64,000 bases of DNA from Ailanthus altissimus (lineage: Eukaryota > Streptophyta > Magnoliopsida > Sapindales > Simaroubaceae): NCBI GenBank assembly GCA_946807835.1, contig OX327693.1, positions 12,107,501 through 12,171,500 of the forward strand, in the 5' to 3' direction. Below the pieces are notes generated by a model. It worked only from the letters and a program-made list of their open reading frames with translations, was not told where the DNA came from and made no database searches. Of this stretch, positions 11,426 through 23,183 are shown one piece after another. The position numbers and the translations under genes are program-made. Numbering within the stretch: position 1 is the first letter of the stretch; each line of letters starts with the position of its first letter.

Positions 11426-13478
11426 ATGGCCACCGTCAGTCGTCCTCTCCTCCGCCACCTTCGTCGTTCGTTCTCCAATTCGTCAGCGCCGATCCCCCGC
11501 AACAACCACCAACAGACCCACGAATTCTTAGAGCCAAACTTATTCATAGGGAGCTGTGATGCTCCCAAAAACCCAAAAGAGGCTGAGAAGAAACTGGCGC
11601 AGCTGCGAAGAGACTACGCCAAGCAAGTCAAGGAGACCCGAAAGGGTTACATCGAAGAGATGGAGCTGCTGAGACTCGAGAAGCTTAGAAAAGACGAAGC
11701 CAGAAAAGAGGCTCTCAGGCTCGCCAACGAAGAGCGCCAAAAGTTGAAAGCGGAAGCCGCTAAAGTTCGAGCTGAAGAAAGGAAGGTCGCTGAAGAGGAG
11801 TTTCGCCACACCCTTGTATGTTATCTCTCTTTTTCACATGTTTTTTTTTTCCTCCCAATTTTTTATTCGGTCAGTTGATAATCATGCTGCCCTCTTTTCT
11901 ATTTTTTTTTTTTAATTTTCTTCGCTCAGTTGATTCAGGGGTTGGTTTGTAATCTGCACCATTTGAATTCTGCGATACAATGAGGTTTTGGGTATCATTT
12001 TTTTAATGTAATTTTTACAGAAAATAACCCCAAGGAATAAAAACAACCTTTTGTTATTTCTAAATTTGGCGTTTCTCTTTTCTGTTGTTGGTTTGAAGTA
12101 ACAAAGAATTGTGTACGGATTGTAAATCAAACTGGCATTAGTTTTGGTCATATAACACGCATGATATATGAAAAGGGAGAAACTGCAGTGGAAAATTTCA
12201 TATTTTTTAACAATAGAAGATAAGCATTTTCTCCGAAGTAATAAAAAGTAAAAACTTTGTCTTGCATTTCAGTGTAAATATGCACCATGGGTATGCATTT
12301 ACAAGGAAAGACAATGTTCCCATGTCCTCATTATTCATCAAATTAAGGCTGGTTGTTTTTGTTTGTATTTTTGACAACTCAACAGAACTCTCTTCCATGT
12401 TCATCACTTGATTTTGAAGTTCTGATTTTTGAGCTGTCTCGACCTATACATTTATGGGCACACTATACACCTTATCCGCTTAGCTTTGCTCCAGGAAAGA
12501 ATAAAAGGATAATGACCAAGAATGTAATGGTGTTTCATTGTGTCTGGAACCTAGTATGCTATGTACACAGCCATTTGGTAACAAAGTGTAAACATTGTTT
12601 TCTAGTTGAAGCCTCTGTCCCTTTCCAGGTATTCTTTTAGGGAATATATTATTTAGTTTGAAACTGCAGTGTCAATGCAGTTTTTCCTTTGATTGGTAAA
12701 TGCTGACGAAAGCCATATGATATTATGCAAGTAGTTTCTCTGATTAATGATTTCTTTATTCATTATGTTTGCTGAATTTTGATAGTGCTTGGAAGTATGT
12801 GATTGATTTCATGTTAAGCTTGGATTAGAATTGGCATTTCTCCAAAAGTTTTTCAATTTTGTACTATAATATGCATGAGAATGGTATTTTGAAAATTTTA
12901 GTCATATCAATCAATTCAAAACTGTATATTGAAATAACACAACACATTTTGAATTGGAAGAATAGAATGCTCAATGAAACAGTGTCAACAACTTTGGTCT
13001 TCGAAAACATATGACACATAATGAACGTGCTAACTGGGAGATAGTGAAAGCATGATAAAGGAATTCTTGGGATTGGGCAAGGACTTTGGTTTCAATTTGT
13101 TTAATATTATGCGATCTAATGCTGGCATTTTGCTAATTTATCTATTATGCATTTAACGGTCAATCATTTGGTTATTTCTGTGGTGCGGTCACTTTTGGAT
13201 AATTTGTTAATTTTAATTTGCATAGCTTGCTTGATCTTCTGCTATTGATATTTAATTGACACAGAATGTACCACATGCCTGAATACTTTTGATTTGTACT
13301 TATGCAGCTGAAGGAAAGAGCTGAGAAGCTTGAATGCTGGAAGATGACAGAACAAGCTAGGGAAGAGGAAAAGAAAGAGGAGAAAGAGGTCATACATCGA
13401 AAAAGTTCTTTGTGGAATGATGAAAAAGAATTAGAGAAGAAGGTTCTGGAAGCCTTGATTGATACTAAACCCCTCTGA
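11426..13478 (+). CDS. Host coiled-coil protein, probably mitochondrial, two exons
   Basis: Exon 1 is 11426-11815 and exon 2 is 13308-13478, joined in phase 0 to give 186 residues ending in TKPL. The start was chosen at an ATG with G at -3 and +4. The longer upstream frame is AT-rich and not protein-like. Residues 1-20 (MATVSRPLLRHLRRSFSNSS) are rich in Arg and Ser with no acidic residues, as in a mitochondrial presequence. After NPKEAEKKLAQLRRDYAKQV the protein is an almost continuous charged helix, likely a coiled coil, and it ends with a short conserved-looking SSLWNDEKELEKK segment. I recall plant proteins with this architecture annotated loosely as 'golgin family A', and possibly as the mitoribosomal small-subunit protein mS26; that identity is unverified. 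GC content and codon use differ sharply from the AT-rich surroundings. No frame break is seen. Confidence 0.8.
11816..13307 (+). other. Intron of the host gene
   Basis: Donor GTATGT at 11816 and acceptor TTATGCAG ending at 13307. The coding phase is kept across the junction, and exon 2 continues the same charged helix. The 1.49-kb intron is T-rich and has no convincing gene or element inside; short frames within it are composition noise. Confidence 0.8.
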
Positions 13479-13508
13479 GTCCCTTTTGAGTTCTTTTCAA
13501 TCTGGTTT

Positions 13509-13514
13509 AATAAA
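13509..13514 (+). terminator. Candidate polyadenylation signal
   Basis: AATAAA lies 31 bases after the stop codon of the host gene. This is a plausible near-upstream element for 3'-end formation in plants, where such signals are loose. Confidence 0.45.
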
Positions 13515-14143
13515 TTGATATTAGGATAAGGTATTGAAATGATTATGAGTAGAGCCATTTTGAAGAAGCTTTTGATACCCTCAAACAACTTTATCTTGAA
13601 TGTAAGATGACTTGGTTACTATATTCCGTGTGTCCATTTTGATCCTGGTTCTGCAGATTTATGCTCATATCAGTGGAGATTTTTTATGACTGGAGAAAGT
13701 TGGACCAAAATTTTCCCATTTCCATAGTGATGTTTCCAAGTTACGCAACTTATTTAAGAAGAAAGTGGATACCCTCTTGAGATCTGATGCGGAATGGTAA
13801 ATCCGACATCTATAACTAGGAGGGTAGTGGAGATGAGAGGGTTGAGATTCGGCAAAATTTATCATGACTAGATTACTTCTCATAATATGTTTTGATATTT
13901 AGAAATGAGATAAACGAAAGTAAAATGAAAAACTTTCAGTCATAGTGTTGCAAAGGGTAATTAAATGCGAGATACTAAAATAGAAGAAAGTTTTATGGTG
14001 TTGCTTTTTAGGAGTATTCAATAAAATTATATTAGTTATTTTAAATTTTTCTTATATTTGTTATGCAAAACAATGATTGATTAATTTATCAATGATGTGG
14101 TGACGGGTAACACTACGATTTTTTAGATGTTTTTTCAAAAGAG

Positions 14144-14147
<4 letters not shown>
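13515..14147. other. Downstream flank of the host gene
   Basis: A moderately GC-balanced stretch to about 13870 contains a pyrimidine-rich acceptor-like site (GGTTCTGCAG at about 13646-13655) followed by a short exon-like segment. It could be an alternative 3' exon or UTR, but no coding continuity with the gene is visible. From 13900 the sequence becomes AT-rich. Confidence 0.35.

Positions 14148-14188
<41 letters not shown>
14148..14188. repeat. (AT)n microsatellite
   Basis: About 41 bp of uninterrupted TA/AT dinucleotides. Confidence 0.95.
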
Positions 14189-14189
<1 letters not shown>

Positions 14190-14739
14190 CAAACAAGATT
14201 ACAGAAGGACAGGACATTATGGGTACTAGTTGTTCTATTATATTTATATAATTGAGATATTAAATTTATATTTTAATTAATATAATATTTAATATATTCA
14301 TTATTAACAATGCAGAGAAAATGACCTGTAGATATTTAAACTTGCAAGTTATCGATCCAATTGAGTCCGGTATTTAGATTAATTTTTAAAAATAATTCAA
14401 ATTGGGTCGGGAAAATTTACTTAAATTATTCGAGTCAAAGGGTCATAACCATAAAATCTCAACCCGACCCAAATGAAGTGCATGAATGAGACCGAGAATG
14501 AGAATGAGAACGAGAATGAATTTGATGGAGGTAATCTGGTGGTATAGGCTTTTTCTCTTTTTTAGTACTGTTGCAGAGCAGCACATACAAGTAACGAGGC
14601 AAATTTGTAATTACAATTAGGGATTTTGTTTTATCTAAAGTTGAAAATGTGTTAATAACCAGGCAAGGGAAAGTCGGTTGTTCTAAACAAGCCGACTGAT
14701 GTCAGTAAAATGACCGGTAATTGAAAGTAAATTGTTGCT
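14189..14739. other. Non-coding flank of the AT-rich array
   Basis: No reading frame is seen. It contains degenerate CCCGACCC/GGGTCGGG phrases and, at about 14668-14715, a small palindrome (AGTCGG... ...CCGACT) followed by GATGTCA. A related motif recurs in the spacer of the inverted array at about 18558-18600. Confidence 0.5.
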
Positions 14740-17700
14740 CATTTAAATTTTATTAAATAAATTTTTAATTATAAAAATATAATTATAAATTTATAATCAA
14801 ATAAGTTCTAAAAATAAAATTAATGGTAATATTTATTTTCATAAAATAAGATAAAAAATTCAAAAATTTAAATTTAAATATTATTTTAATGATAAAAATC
14901 TAATTATAAACAAAAATATACATAACATAAAAATTAAATTTTAATTATATTAAATATTATAATTATAATTATGTTAAATATTATAATTTTTTAATTTTAA
15001 TTATATTAAATATTTAAATTTTAATTTTAATAACGTTAAATATTAAAATTTTAATTTTAATTTTAATTATATTAAATAATATAATTTTAATTTGATTCAA
15101 GTTACAGAACAGCTGCTGTATTATACAATCAACTATTTTAAGCAATCAATTATTTCAAGCCGTTAGATATGCCTTAAGCACTGAGATTTAAAATATTAGA
15201 AAATAGTAATTGAAACAGTGGGTGAAGGAAATAGTTGGTAAAAATATCAAAACGCCCCTCTATTATTTGGTTAAATGTGAATATATACATTAGGAACAAA
15301 ACATGACAAAATATCCCCTATATTAAAATAATAAATATTAAGATATATATAAATTAATTAATATAAAATAATTAGCACTGTACTATTATTGTTATATTAA
15401 AAAATATATATGTAATATCAATTTTAATTTTATAACACAAAATAAATATTATTAAATTTAAATAAAATTTTAATACTTACAATTTCAATTTTAATTTCGT
15501 TAAATATTATAATTTCGATTCTAATTTCAATTTTAATTACATTAATTATTACAATTTTAGTTTCGATTTTAATTTCAATATCAATTATATTAAATGTTAT
15601 AATTCTAATTCTAATTTTAATTTTAATTTAATTACGTTAAATGTTATAATATCAATTTTAATTATATTAAATGTTATAATTTCAAATCCAAACTAATTTT
15701 AATTTCAATTACGTTAAATGTTATAATTCTACTTTCAATTTCAATTTTAATTACGTTAAATATTTTAATTTCAATTCTTTATACAAATATTCAATTACGT
15801 TAAATGTTATAATTCTAATTCTAATATTAAATTTAATTATGTCAAATATTATAATTCTAATTCTAATTTCAATAACGTTAAATATTGTAATTTCAAATCT
15901 AATTTTATTTTTAATTATGTTAAATGTTATAATTTTAATTCTAATTTTAATTTTAATTTTAATTACATTAAATATTATAATTTCAATTCTAATTATATTA
16001 ATTGTTATAATTCTAATTCCAATTTCGATTTCAATTACATTAAACATTTTATTTTCAATTTCAATTACGTTAAATGTTATGATTTCAATTTTAATTTTAA
16101 TTTCAATTACGTTAAATCATAGAATTCTAATTCCAATTTCAATCATATTAAATGTTATAATTTTAATTCTAATTTTAAATTCAATTTTAATTACGTTAAT
16201 TATTATAATTTCAATTTCAATTTAAATTCAATTTCAATGATGTTAAATATTATAATTATAATTTTAAATTAATTTCAATTACATTAAATGTTATCATTTC
16301 AATTCCAATTCTAAATTCAATTTTAATTACATTAAATGTTATAATTCTAATTCTAATTTTAAATTAACTTAAGGTAAATTTATAACTCCAATTTTAATAT
16401 TAAATTAAATTTTAATTACGTTAAATGTTATAATTCATTATAATTTTTATTTCACTTATGGCAAATGTTATAATTCTAATTTTGAAATTTAATTTCAATT
16501 ACGTTACATATTATAATTAAAATTCAAATTTTAAATTAAATTTCAATTATGTTAAATATTATAATTCTAATTCTAATTTTAAATTAAATTTCAATTATGT
16601 TAAATAATAAAATTTCAATTCTAATTTTAAGTTAAATATCAGTTACGCTAAATGTTATAATTCTAATTTTAATTTTAAATTATATTTAACTTATGTTAAA
16701 TGTTATAATTTTAATTCTAATTTTAAATTCAATTTCAATTACGTTAAATGTTATAATTCTAATTCCAATTGTAAATTCAGTTAAAATTGCATTGAATGCT
16801 ATAATTCTAATTCTAATTTTAAATTAATTAGGTTAAATAATATAGTTCCAATTCAATTTTATTTTGACTTAAGTTAAATATTATAATTCCACATCCAAAT
16901 CTAATTTCAATTACATTAATTTTATCATTGTAATTCTAATTACATTAAATTTTATAATTCCGATTTGAATTCTAATTTTAATTTTAATTACATTAAATTT
17001 CATAATTGCAATTCTAATTGCATTAAATTTTATAATTCTGATTTGAATTCCAATTTTAATTTTAATTACATTAAATTTCATAATTACAATTCTAATTACA
17101 TTATATTTTATAATTTCAATTTTAATTCTAATTCAAATTTTAATTTAATTATTATAATTATAATTTCAATATAATTTAAATTCTATTAAGTTTGTAATTC
17201 AAATTCAAATTATATTAAATATATTCTAGTTAACCTTTTTAGAGTAACCATCCATATCCATGGTTGTACATGACATACTTCCCTTTTTAATAATATATTA
17301 TATCTTATTTCTTCTTTAAAATATATATATATATATATTAATTAGGTTTGGATCAAGTAGAACACCATATTAAAGAGAATGATTGGATAAAATTAATTAG
17401 GTTTAGATAAAATAAAATAAAATAAAATAATATTCGAGTATTATAGTAGTTTTTCATAATTAGTGTAAAATAAAATTATAATAGACTAATTGAAATTATT
17501 TTAAGAGAAAGTAAAACAATTAAATACTCAAATAAATAATTTTAATTTTTAATTACATTAAATAATTCCAATTCTAAAACAAATTTAAATTATGTTAAAT
17601 GTTATCATTCCATTTCTTTATAGAAATAAATTATGTTAAATATCATAATTCCAAATCCATTTTCAATTTCAATTACATTAAAAGTTATAATTTGAATTAT

Positions 17701-18260
17701 AATTGTAATTTCACTTATGTTAAATAATTTCAATTTCAAATCCAATTTTAATTTCAATTACGTTAAATGTTACAATTTCAATTCTAATTTAAATTCACTT
17801 ACGTTAAATATTATATTTTTAATTTTAAATTCAATTTTAATTATGTTAAATGTTATAATTCAAATTCTAATTTTAAGTTCAATTTCAATTATGTTAAATA
17901 TTATATTCCAATTCTAATTTGAAATTCATTTTCAATTATGTTGAATATTATAATTCTAAATCCAATTTAATTTTAATTAAATTAAATGTTATAATTCTAA
18001 TTTTAATTTCAAGTACAATTACGTTGAATATTATAATTTCAATTTCGACTTCAATTACATTAAATGATATAATTTTAATTCTAATTTTAATTTCAATTAC
18101 ATTAAATGTTATATTGTGTATCCAATTTCAGTTACAATTACGTTAAATGTTATAATTTTATTTTTAATTATATAAAATTTATAATTACAATTCCAATTCA
18201 TTAAATATTATAATTTCAATTCTAATTTTAATTACATTAAATATTATAATCTAAAAAAAA
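14740..18260 (+). repeat. AT-rich array, left arm
   Basis: Dozens of degenerate copies of a core resembling TTACGTTAAATGTTATAATT are separated by strings of hexamers such as AATTTC, AATTCT, AATTTT and AATTCC, so the spacing between cores varies in roughly six-base steps. The whole arm runs in one orientation. Interruptions with more complex sequence occur at about 15100-15300 and 17220-17520. At about 16900-17160 the core changes to ATTAAATTTTATAATT. Long frames here are just translations of the hexamers and are not genes. Confidence 0.85.
15095..15265. repeat. Left inverted flank inside the AT-rich array
   Basis: A more complex segment with ACAGAACAGCTGCTGTA, CCGTTAGAT, GAGATTTAA and TAGTTGGTAAAAA, in that order. 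The reverse complement of 20070-20240 carries similar phrases in the same order, so the two look like degenerate terminal inverted repeats enclosing the array. Confidence 0.45.
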
Positions 18261-18900
18261 TTGATTTGTTATATATTTTAAAAATTAGAACTTGAAAAGT
18301 TAAGATGGTCCAATAAATACCTTAAAAATTATAAAATATCCAAAATATAAATACCTCCAAAAAATGCTAAAACCAACCAAAATCTTCAATATTACCTAAT
18401 AGGAAAAGATTTGTTTTTTAAATAAAGAAAAGAATGCCAAAACACAAAAAACATTGTACTAGTTCAGGACATGGGCCAATGATAGGGGTTAATTAAGTAT
18501 AATATTTTTATCTTCTAAAGTTAATATTTGTTTGTTAGGTGCACCTTCTATATATTCGACTATTCTAAACAGTCGAATGATGTCAACTGACCCCCTCAAT
18601 TAGCTGACAAATGGCAGCCCATGGAGGGAGTTAACCCATTATATTAACTATTGTTATTTAGAATACCTATATAACATCATCATTTTATATTATGTAGCAT
18701 TTGTTTTATGATAATTGTTAACTAACAAATTATGTATAAGTGAGGATATCCTAGATCTTTTGATGGTAAAATGGGTAAAAAAAAATGGGAACACATGCTA
18801 TATTAAATGGGAAAAAACATACAACAAGTACTTGATGTATTTTTTCTATAACATAATATTAACCATAGTCATTTAGGACACCAATAAAATATCATCTCCT
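18261..18900. other. Spacer between the two arms of the AT-rich array
   Basis: This is ordinary-complexity, non-coding sequence between arms of opposite orientation. It contains the small palindrome ATTCGAC... ...GTCGAAT followed by GATGTCA at about 18558-18580. No gene frame is found. Confidence 0.6.
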
Positions 18901-19960
18901 TATATTAATGTAACTGAAATTAGAATTAATTTTAGAATTATAATATTTAACATAATTGACATTGAAATTGAAATTAAAAATGTAACATTTAACATAATTG
19001 AAACTAGAGTTGGAGTTTAATTGAATTGAAATTAAAATTTGAATTATAACATTTAACGTATTTAAAATTAAAATTATATGATTTAATGTAATTGTAATTG
19101 AAATTAGAATTAGAATTATATCATTTAGTGTAATTGTAATTGAAATTGGAATTATAATTATAACATTTAATGCAATTATAATTATAATTAAAGCTAGAAA
19201 ATAGATTGTAACATTTACATATTAAAATAAAAATAGAATTGGAATTATAATATTTAATGTAATTCAAATATAAATTTAATTTAGAATTATAACATTTAAC
19301 ATTATTAAAATTAAAATTTTATTTGAAATTGGAATTATTTAATGTAATTAAGTTTGAAATTAGAGTTGGAATTATAATATTTAACGTAATTGAAATCAAA
19401 ATTTGAATTTAAATTATAGTATTTAATGTAACTGAAATTGAATTTAAAATTATAATTGAAATTATAATTATTAACATAAGTAAAACTAAAATTGAAATTG
19501 AAATTATAACATTTAACATAATTAAAATTGAATTTAAAATTAAAACTAGAATTATAGCATTTAATATAATTAAAACGAAATTAAAATTAAAATTAAAATA
19601 TTTAATGTAATTAAAATTAAATTTAAAGTTAAAATTAAAATAATTAATATAATTAAAATTAAAAATAGAATTAGAATTATAACATTTGACGTAATTACAA
19701 TTTAAATTTGACATTGGGATTATTTAACGTAATTAAAATTAAAATTATAACATTTAACGTAATTGAAATTAAAGTTTGAATTGAAATTATAATATTTAGC
19801 GTAGTTAAAATTAAATTTAAAATTAGAAATAAAATTATAAAATTTAATTTAAGTGAAATTAAAATTAGAATTGAAATTATAATATTTCATATAATTATAA
19901 TTAAAATTATATTATACAATTAAAATTGAAATTAAAATTAGAATTATAACATTTAACCCT
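18901..19960 (-). repeat. AT-rich array, right (inverted) arm
   Basis: The same core and hexamer grammar as the left arm but on the opposite strand (AATTATAACATTTAACGTAA plus strings of GAAATT, AAAATT and GAATTA). With the left arm it forms an imperfect inverted repeat of several kilobases. Confidence 0.85.
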
Positions 19961-20069
19961 TCAATTTATATTTATATTTTAATAAAATTTATAAAAATAT
20001 ATATATATTCTTTGATTTTATTTTCATATTCAAGAGTAGGGATTATTTTGTAATATAATAGATAATTTT

Positions 20070-20240
20070 ATATTTTAGAAACATATGAGGGGTGGCATGT
20101 AAAATTTATCTTTTATAATTTTTTTACCTAGCTATCGTTAACAAATTTTGAAGTAAATAATTTTGGACCATTAAATCTCCACTAATAAGATCCAATGGCC
20201 TACATTTCCGGCTATATGGCACAGCTGAAAGTACTGTATC
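20070..20240. repeat. Right inverted flank of the AT-rich array
   Basis: Read on the minus strand it gives CAGCTGTGCC, CCATTGGATCTTA, GAGATTTAATGG, TAGCTAGGTAAAAA and CCACCCCTC, matching the order of similar phrases in 15095-15265. It is a degenerate match made by eye. Confidence 0.45.
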
Positions 20241-20417
20241 TTATCCCTGATAACCATAGGTCCAAAATGGCAACCTCTAAGTAGAAGAGAATGGAGAAGT
20301 CTCTAGAATTAACCCAACCAATTTGTCTTGGTCAAAAGACTGGAATTACCCACTAAAGAGGTAAATTGGTAATGGGTCTCATGAATTATATCCGAACCCG
20401 ATTGGATAACCCTATCC

Positions 20418-20422
20418 AAACT
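20418..20422. repeat. Target duplication of the 20.4-kb copia element, left
   Basis: AAACT immediately outside the left LTR; the same five bases follow the right LTR at 32084-32088. Confidence 0.85.
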
Positions 20423-21064
20423 TGTTGAAGCGAAAACACACCAACAAGCAAAATCACCCAAGCAATATATGCAGAACAAGTAATTAAGGAATAAAGAGAG
20501 AAAGGATAGAAGAAGAACACACAAAGAATTATGTAGTTCGACAACTTACCTACGTCCACGGCAGATCAAGATTACATTCTTTTCTTATTATAAATCACAA
20601 GGCACTTACAAAGTGTGCCTTTTACAAGAAAGATCACAAAGAAAACTCTCTCTTGGACTCTAGAGATTTTCTCTCACAAAGAACCATAAAGATTTCTCAA
20701 CCTATCATAAAGATTATTAATGATCACTAAGATATGTTTACAAGCCAATTGAGAGCCTTTATTTAGGTTTTGGGACGTCATAGATTTACCCTAAACGTAT
20801 GGGAGTCATATTAGAGAGTCCTGAAGCAAGTGGGAGATGAAATAAAGAAGTTTCAAAATGGGAAACGGATTCCTGCGACCAGCGCCGCGGTGCTCAGCTC
20901 TCACTGCCACGGCGCTCGTCGCTTGGCGCCGCGATGCCCACACCTGGGCAATGCTCCCTTTGTCCTTCACCTCTTTTTGCGTCCGTCTTCGATCCTTGCA
21001 CACCCTACGCACTTGGCTTGATCTCCAAATTATATCTCGATGATTTTCAATCAATATTCTTACA
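20423..21064 (-). repeat. 3' LTR of the 20.4-kb copia element
   Basis: 642 bp, TG...CA ends (minus-strand start TGTAAGAATATTG). It contains a GC-rich island at about 20875-20950 with repeated CGCCGCGG- and GGCGCT-like phrases that is partly absent from the 5' copy. Confidence 0.9.
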
Positions 21065-21080
21065 AATCCCCTCTTTGATT
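21065..21080 (-). other. Polypurine tract of the 20.4-kb copia element
   Basis: Minus strand reads AATCAAAGAGGGGATT, directly upstream of the 3' LTR. Confidence 0.7.
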
Positions 21081-21129
21081 CAAAATCATCCATAAAGTAA
21101 CTAGATCTCTCATTTTCGCATCTTCGGTT

Positions 21130-21484
21130 ACCCTCACAAGGTAGTGACTCTAGCTAAGTCCTTGCATAGGATGAACTTAATCGAGGGTAGTGGCTTAGTC
21201 AACATATCAGTAGGGTTTTTAGACGACGCTATCTTCGTTAGACTAACTTTATCACTTTGGACAATCTCTCGAATGTAATGGAGCCTTACATCAATGTGTT
21301 TCAACCTCTCGTGGAACACTTGATGCTTGCTTAGGTGTATGGCACTCTGGCTGTCACAATATACATCGGTGTTCACATATTCACTAACCAATACTTCTGC
21401 GCATATGCCTTTCAACCATACAGCCTCCTTTATAGCTTCACCAACAGCTATGTACTCCGTTTCTATAGTAGATAGTGCAACCAC
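21130..21484 (-). pseudogene. Copia RNase H
   Basis: A 116-residue frame with STIETEYIAVGEAIKEAVWL, VYCDSQSAIHLSKH, HIDVRLHYIRE and PTDMLTKPLP, which are the signature strings of the plant copia RNase H and pol C-terminus. It runs to within about 70 bp of the LTR, so it is the natural end of pol. It is separated from the preceding RT frame by a stop near 21490. Confidence 0.9.
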
Positions 21485-21502
21485 ATGTTGTAGAATTGAT
21501 CT

Positions 21503-22377
21503 CTAACACACACTATACCCAAACATTATGAATACGTAGCCCGTCAACGATCTTTTTTTGTCTAGATCACCTGAATAATCTGAGTCTACGTACCCTCTTA
21601 CCATTTTATTGCTGTCCTCATCCCTCTTATATATCAACCCGTGATTTGACGTCCCTTTGAGATATCTCAGAATCCACTTTACTGTAAGCCAGTGATCTTT
21701 ACCTGGATTTACCATGTATCTACTCATCACACTCACAGCCTGTGCTATGTCTGGTCTTGTGCAAACCATTGCATACATAATGCTTCTCACAGTGCTTGCA
21801 TACAGTACTTTACTTATCTACAATTTCTCTTCTTCAGATGTCAGTGACTGTGCTGCTGAAAGTCTGAAATGTATGGCCAAATGAGTAGAGACAGCCTTTG
21901 CATTGGACATACCAAGCTTCTCCAGAATTGTAACTATATATCACTGTTAGGAAAAGAAGATAACATCTCTTCTTTCCTTCACAATATCCATACCCAAAAT
22001 TCTCTTCGCTGTTCTTAAATCCTTCATTTCAAACTCATTACTCAATTACTACTTGAGCTTCTGTATTTCTTCCATATTCTTGCATGCGATAAACATATCA
22101 TCGATGTATAGAAATAAATATATCATCCCACAACTTATGTTCTTGAAGTACACGCATCCGTCATACTTACTTCTACTAAAGCCACAAGCCATCATAAACT
22201 CATCAAATCTCCTATACCACTGTCTAGGTGATTGCTTTAACCTATATAATGACTTTTTTAGCAAACAAGCATAATCTTCTTTTTTGGGCTCCTCGAACCC
22301 TTACGGTTGTGCCATGTATATCGTCTCTTCAAGCTCTCCATGCAGAAAAGCTATCTTTACATCCATTTGCTCTAGAT
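21503..22377 (-). pseudogene. Copia reverse transcriptase, C-terminal part
   Basis: Two minus frames: 22264-22049 with LYRLKQSPRQWYRRFDEFM and the catalytic-type FLYIDDMFIA (YxDD), and 21790-21503 with MYAMVCTRPDIAQAVSVMS, WILRYLKGTS and YVDSDYSGDLDKKRSLTGYV. They are separated by frame breaks near 21800-22050. The domain is cut at its upstream side by the gypsy insertion at 22383. In family members this enzyme makes cDNA from the element's RNA. Confidence 0.9.
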
Positions 22378-22382
22378 GTAAG
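22378..22382. repeat. Target duplication of the nested gypsy element, left
   Basis: GTAAG immediately before the 5' LTR; identical to 28713-28717. Confidence 0.95.
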
Positions 22383-23169
22383 TGATGTGCATCATGAAGG
22401 TTCTAAATCAACTCAAGAAGGTAAGCTGAGCGTAAAGGAGATTTCAGATGGTCCAATAATAAGAGCTAAGGCTAAACAGCTTCAAAGGGCCATAAGTAGT
22501 CAAATTGGAGCTATTGAAGCTTCTATGGGATTAGAAGCTTGCGATCTGAATGGAAATGAGCTAAATGTGTTTATTTGTCTTCAATTAGAGATTGAGACGT
22601 GATTTAGAGACGTTTGATGTTGGGCTTAAAGAAGCAGCTGAGGGCTTTCTTTCTATACTATTGGGCTTAATTTACTTCTTATGTTGCTATTTTTATGTAT
22701 TTGGGCCATTTTGAACTTGTTTAGCTTTATTTTAAATTGTTAATTCATATTGGGCTTATTTTAGGCTTTTTAAGTTAATTAGGTAACATTAGGGTTTTCC
22801 CTCATTTTGTAAGCCTATATAAGGCATGTTAAAGTCTTATAGACGCAGTTGCCTCATTTTGGAATTGGAAGCACGAAATAGAAGAGCTATTTCTCTCACA
22901 AAATTGTCTTCTTAAGTTTTCTAGCTCTTGAAGACAGTTGGTGACTTATCACTCTTTGATAACCAAGAGTGTGGCGTCAAACCCTAAATTGATCATTGTG
23001 GCGTCTATTTGACTTATCAAGGTATCTATTTAGTTCTATCCTCCATCAAATTTACCATTTAATTTTGTTATAATTTAGCCTAAACACTTAAAGAAAAATA
23101 ACCAACAAAAGAACCAGATTTTATTCGAATTTTGGAATAATCTATTTTTCTGAAAATCAAGGCACATCA
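22383..23169 (+). repeat. 5' LTR of the nested gypsy element
   Basis: 787 bp. It contains a TATA-like CCTATATAAGGC (about 22815-22826) that probably drove the element's transcript. Its first 220 bp are homologous to the coding end of the element's own polyprotein. Confidence 0.95.
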
Positions 23170-23171
23170 TC

Positions 23172-23183
23172 TAGTATCAGAGC
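23172..23183 (+). other. Primer-binding site (initiator Met-tRNA type)
   Basis: TAGTATCAGAGC two bases after the LTR end; one mismatch from the usual plant TGGTATCAGAGC, complementary to the 3' end of initiator tRNA-Met. Confidence 0.9.

Noticed and set aside
11540..11809. An 89-codon minus frame in the host gene exon 1
   Set aside because: Antisense shadow of the coding exon.
12353..12640. A 95-codon plus frame inside the host intron
   Set aside because: No protein-like pattern, and clean splice sites remove the region.
15751..19714. Several 60-130 codon frames rich in Ile, Asn, Leu and Phe on both strands
   Set aside because: They are translations of the AATTNN hexamer array and exist on both strands with the same composition; no start context or protein-like pattern.
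20820..21093. GC-rich frames on both strands at 20.8-21.1 kb
   Set aside because: They lie inside the copia LTR; openness comes from its GC-rich island.
22228..22602. A 124-codon plus frame spanning the copia/gypsy junction
   Set aside because: A chimera: its first part is antisense to copia RT and its second part is the gypsy polyprotein tail copied in the 5' LTR.
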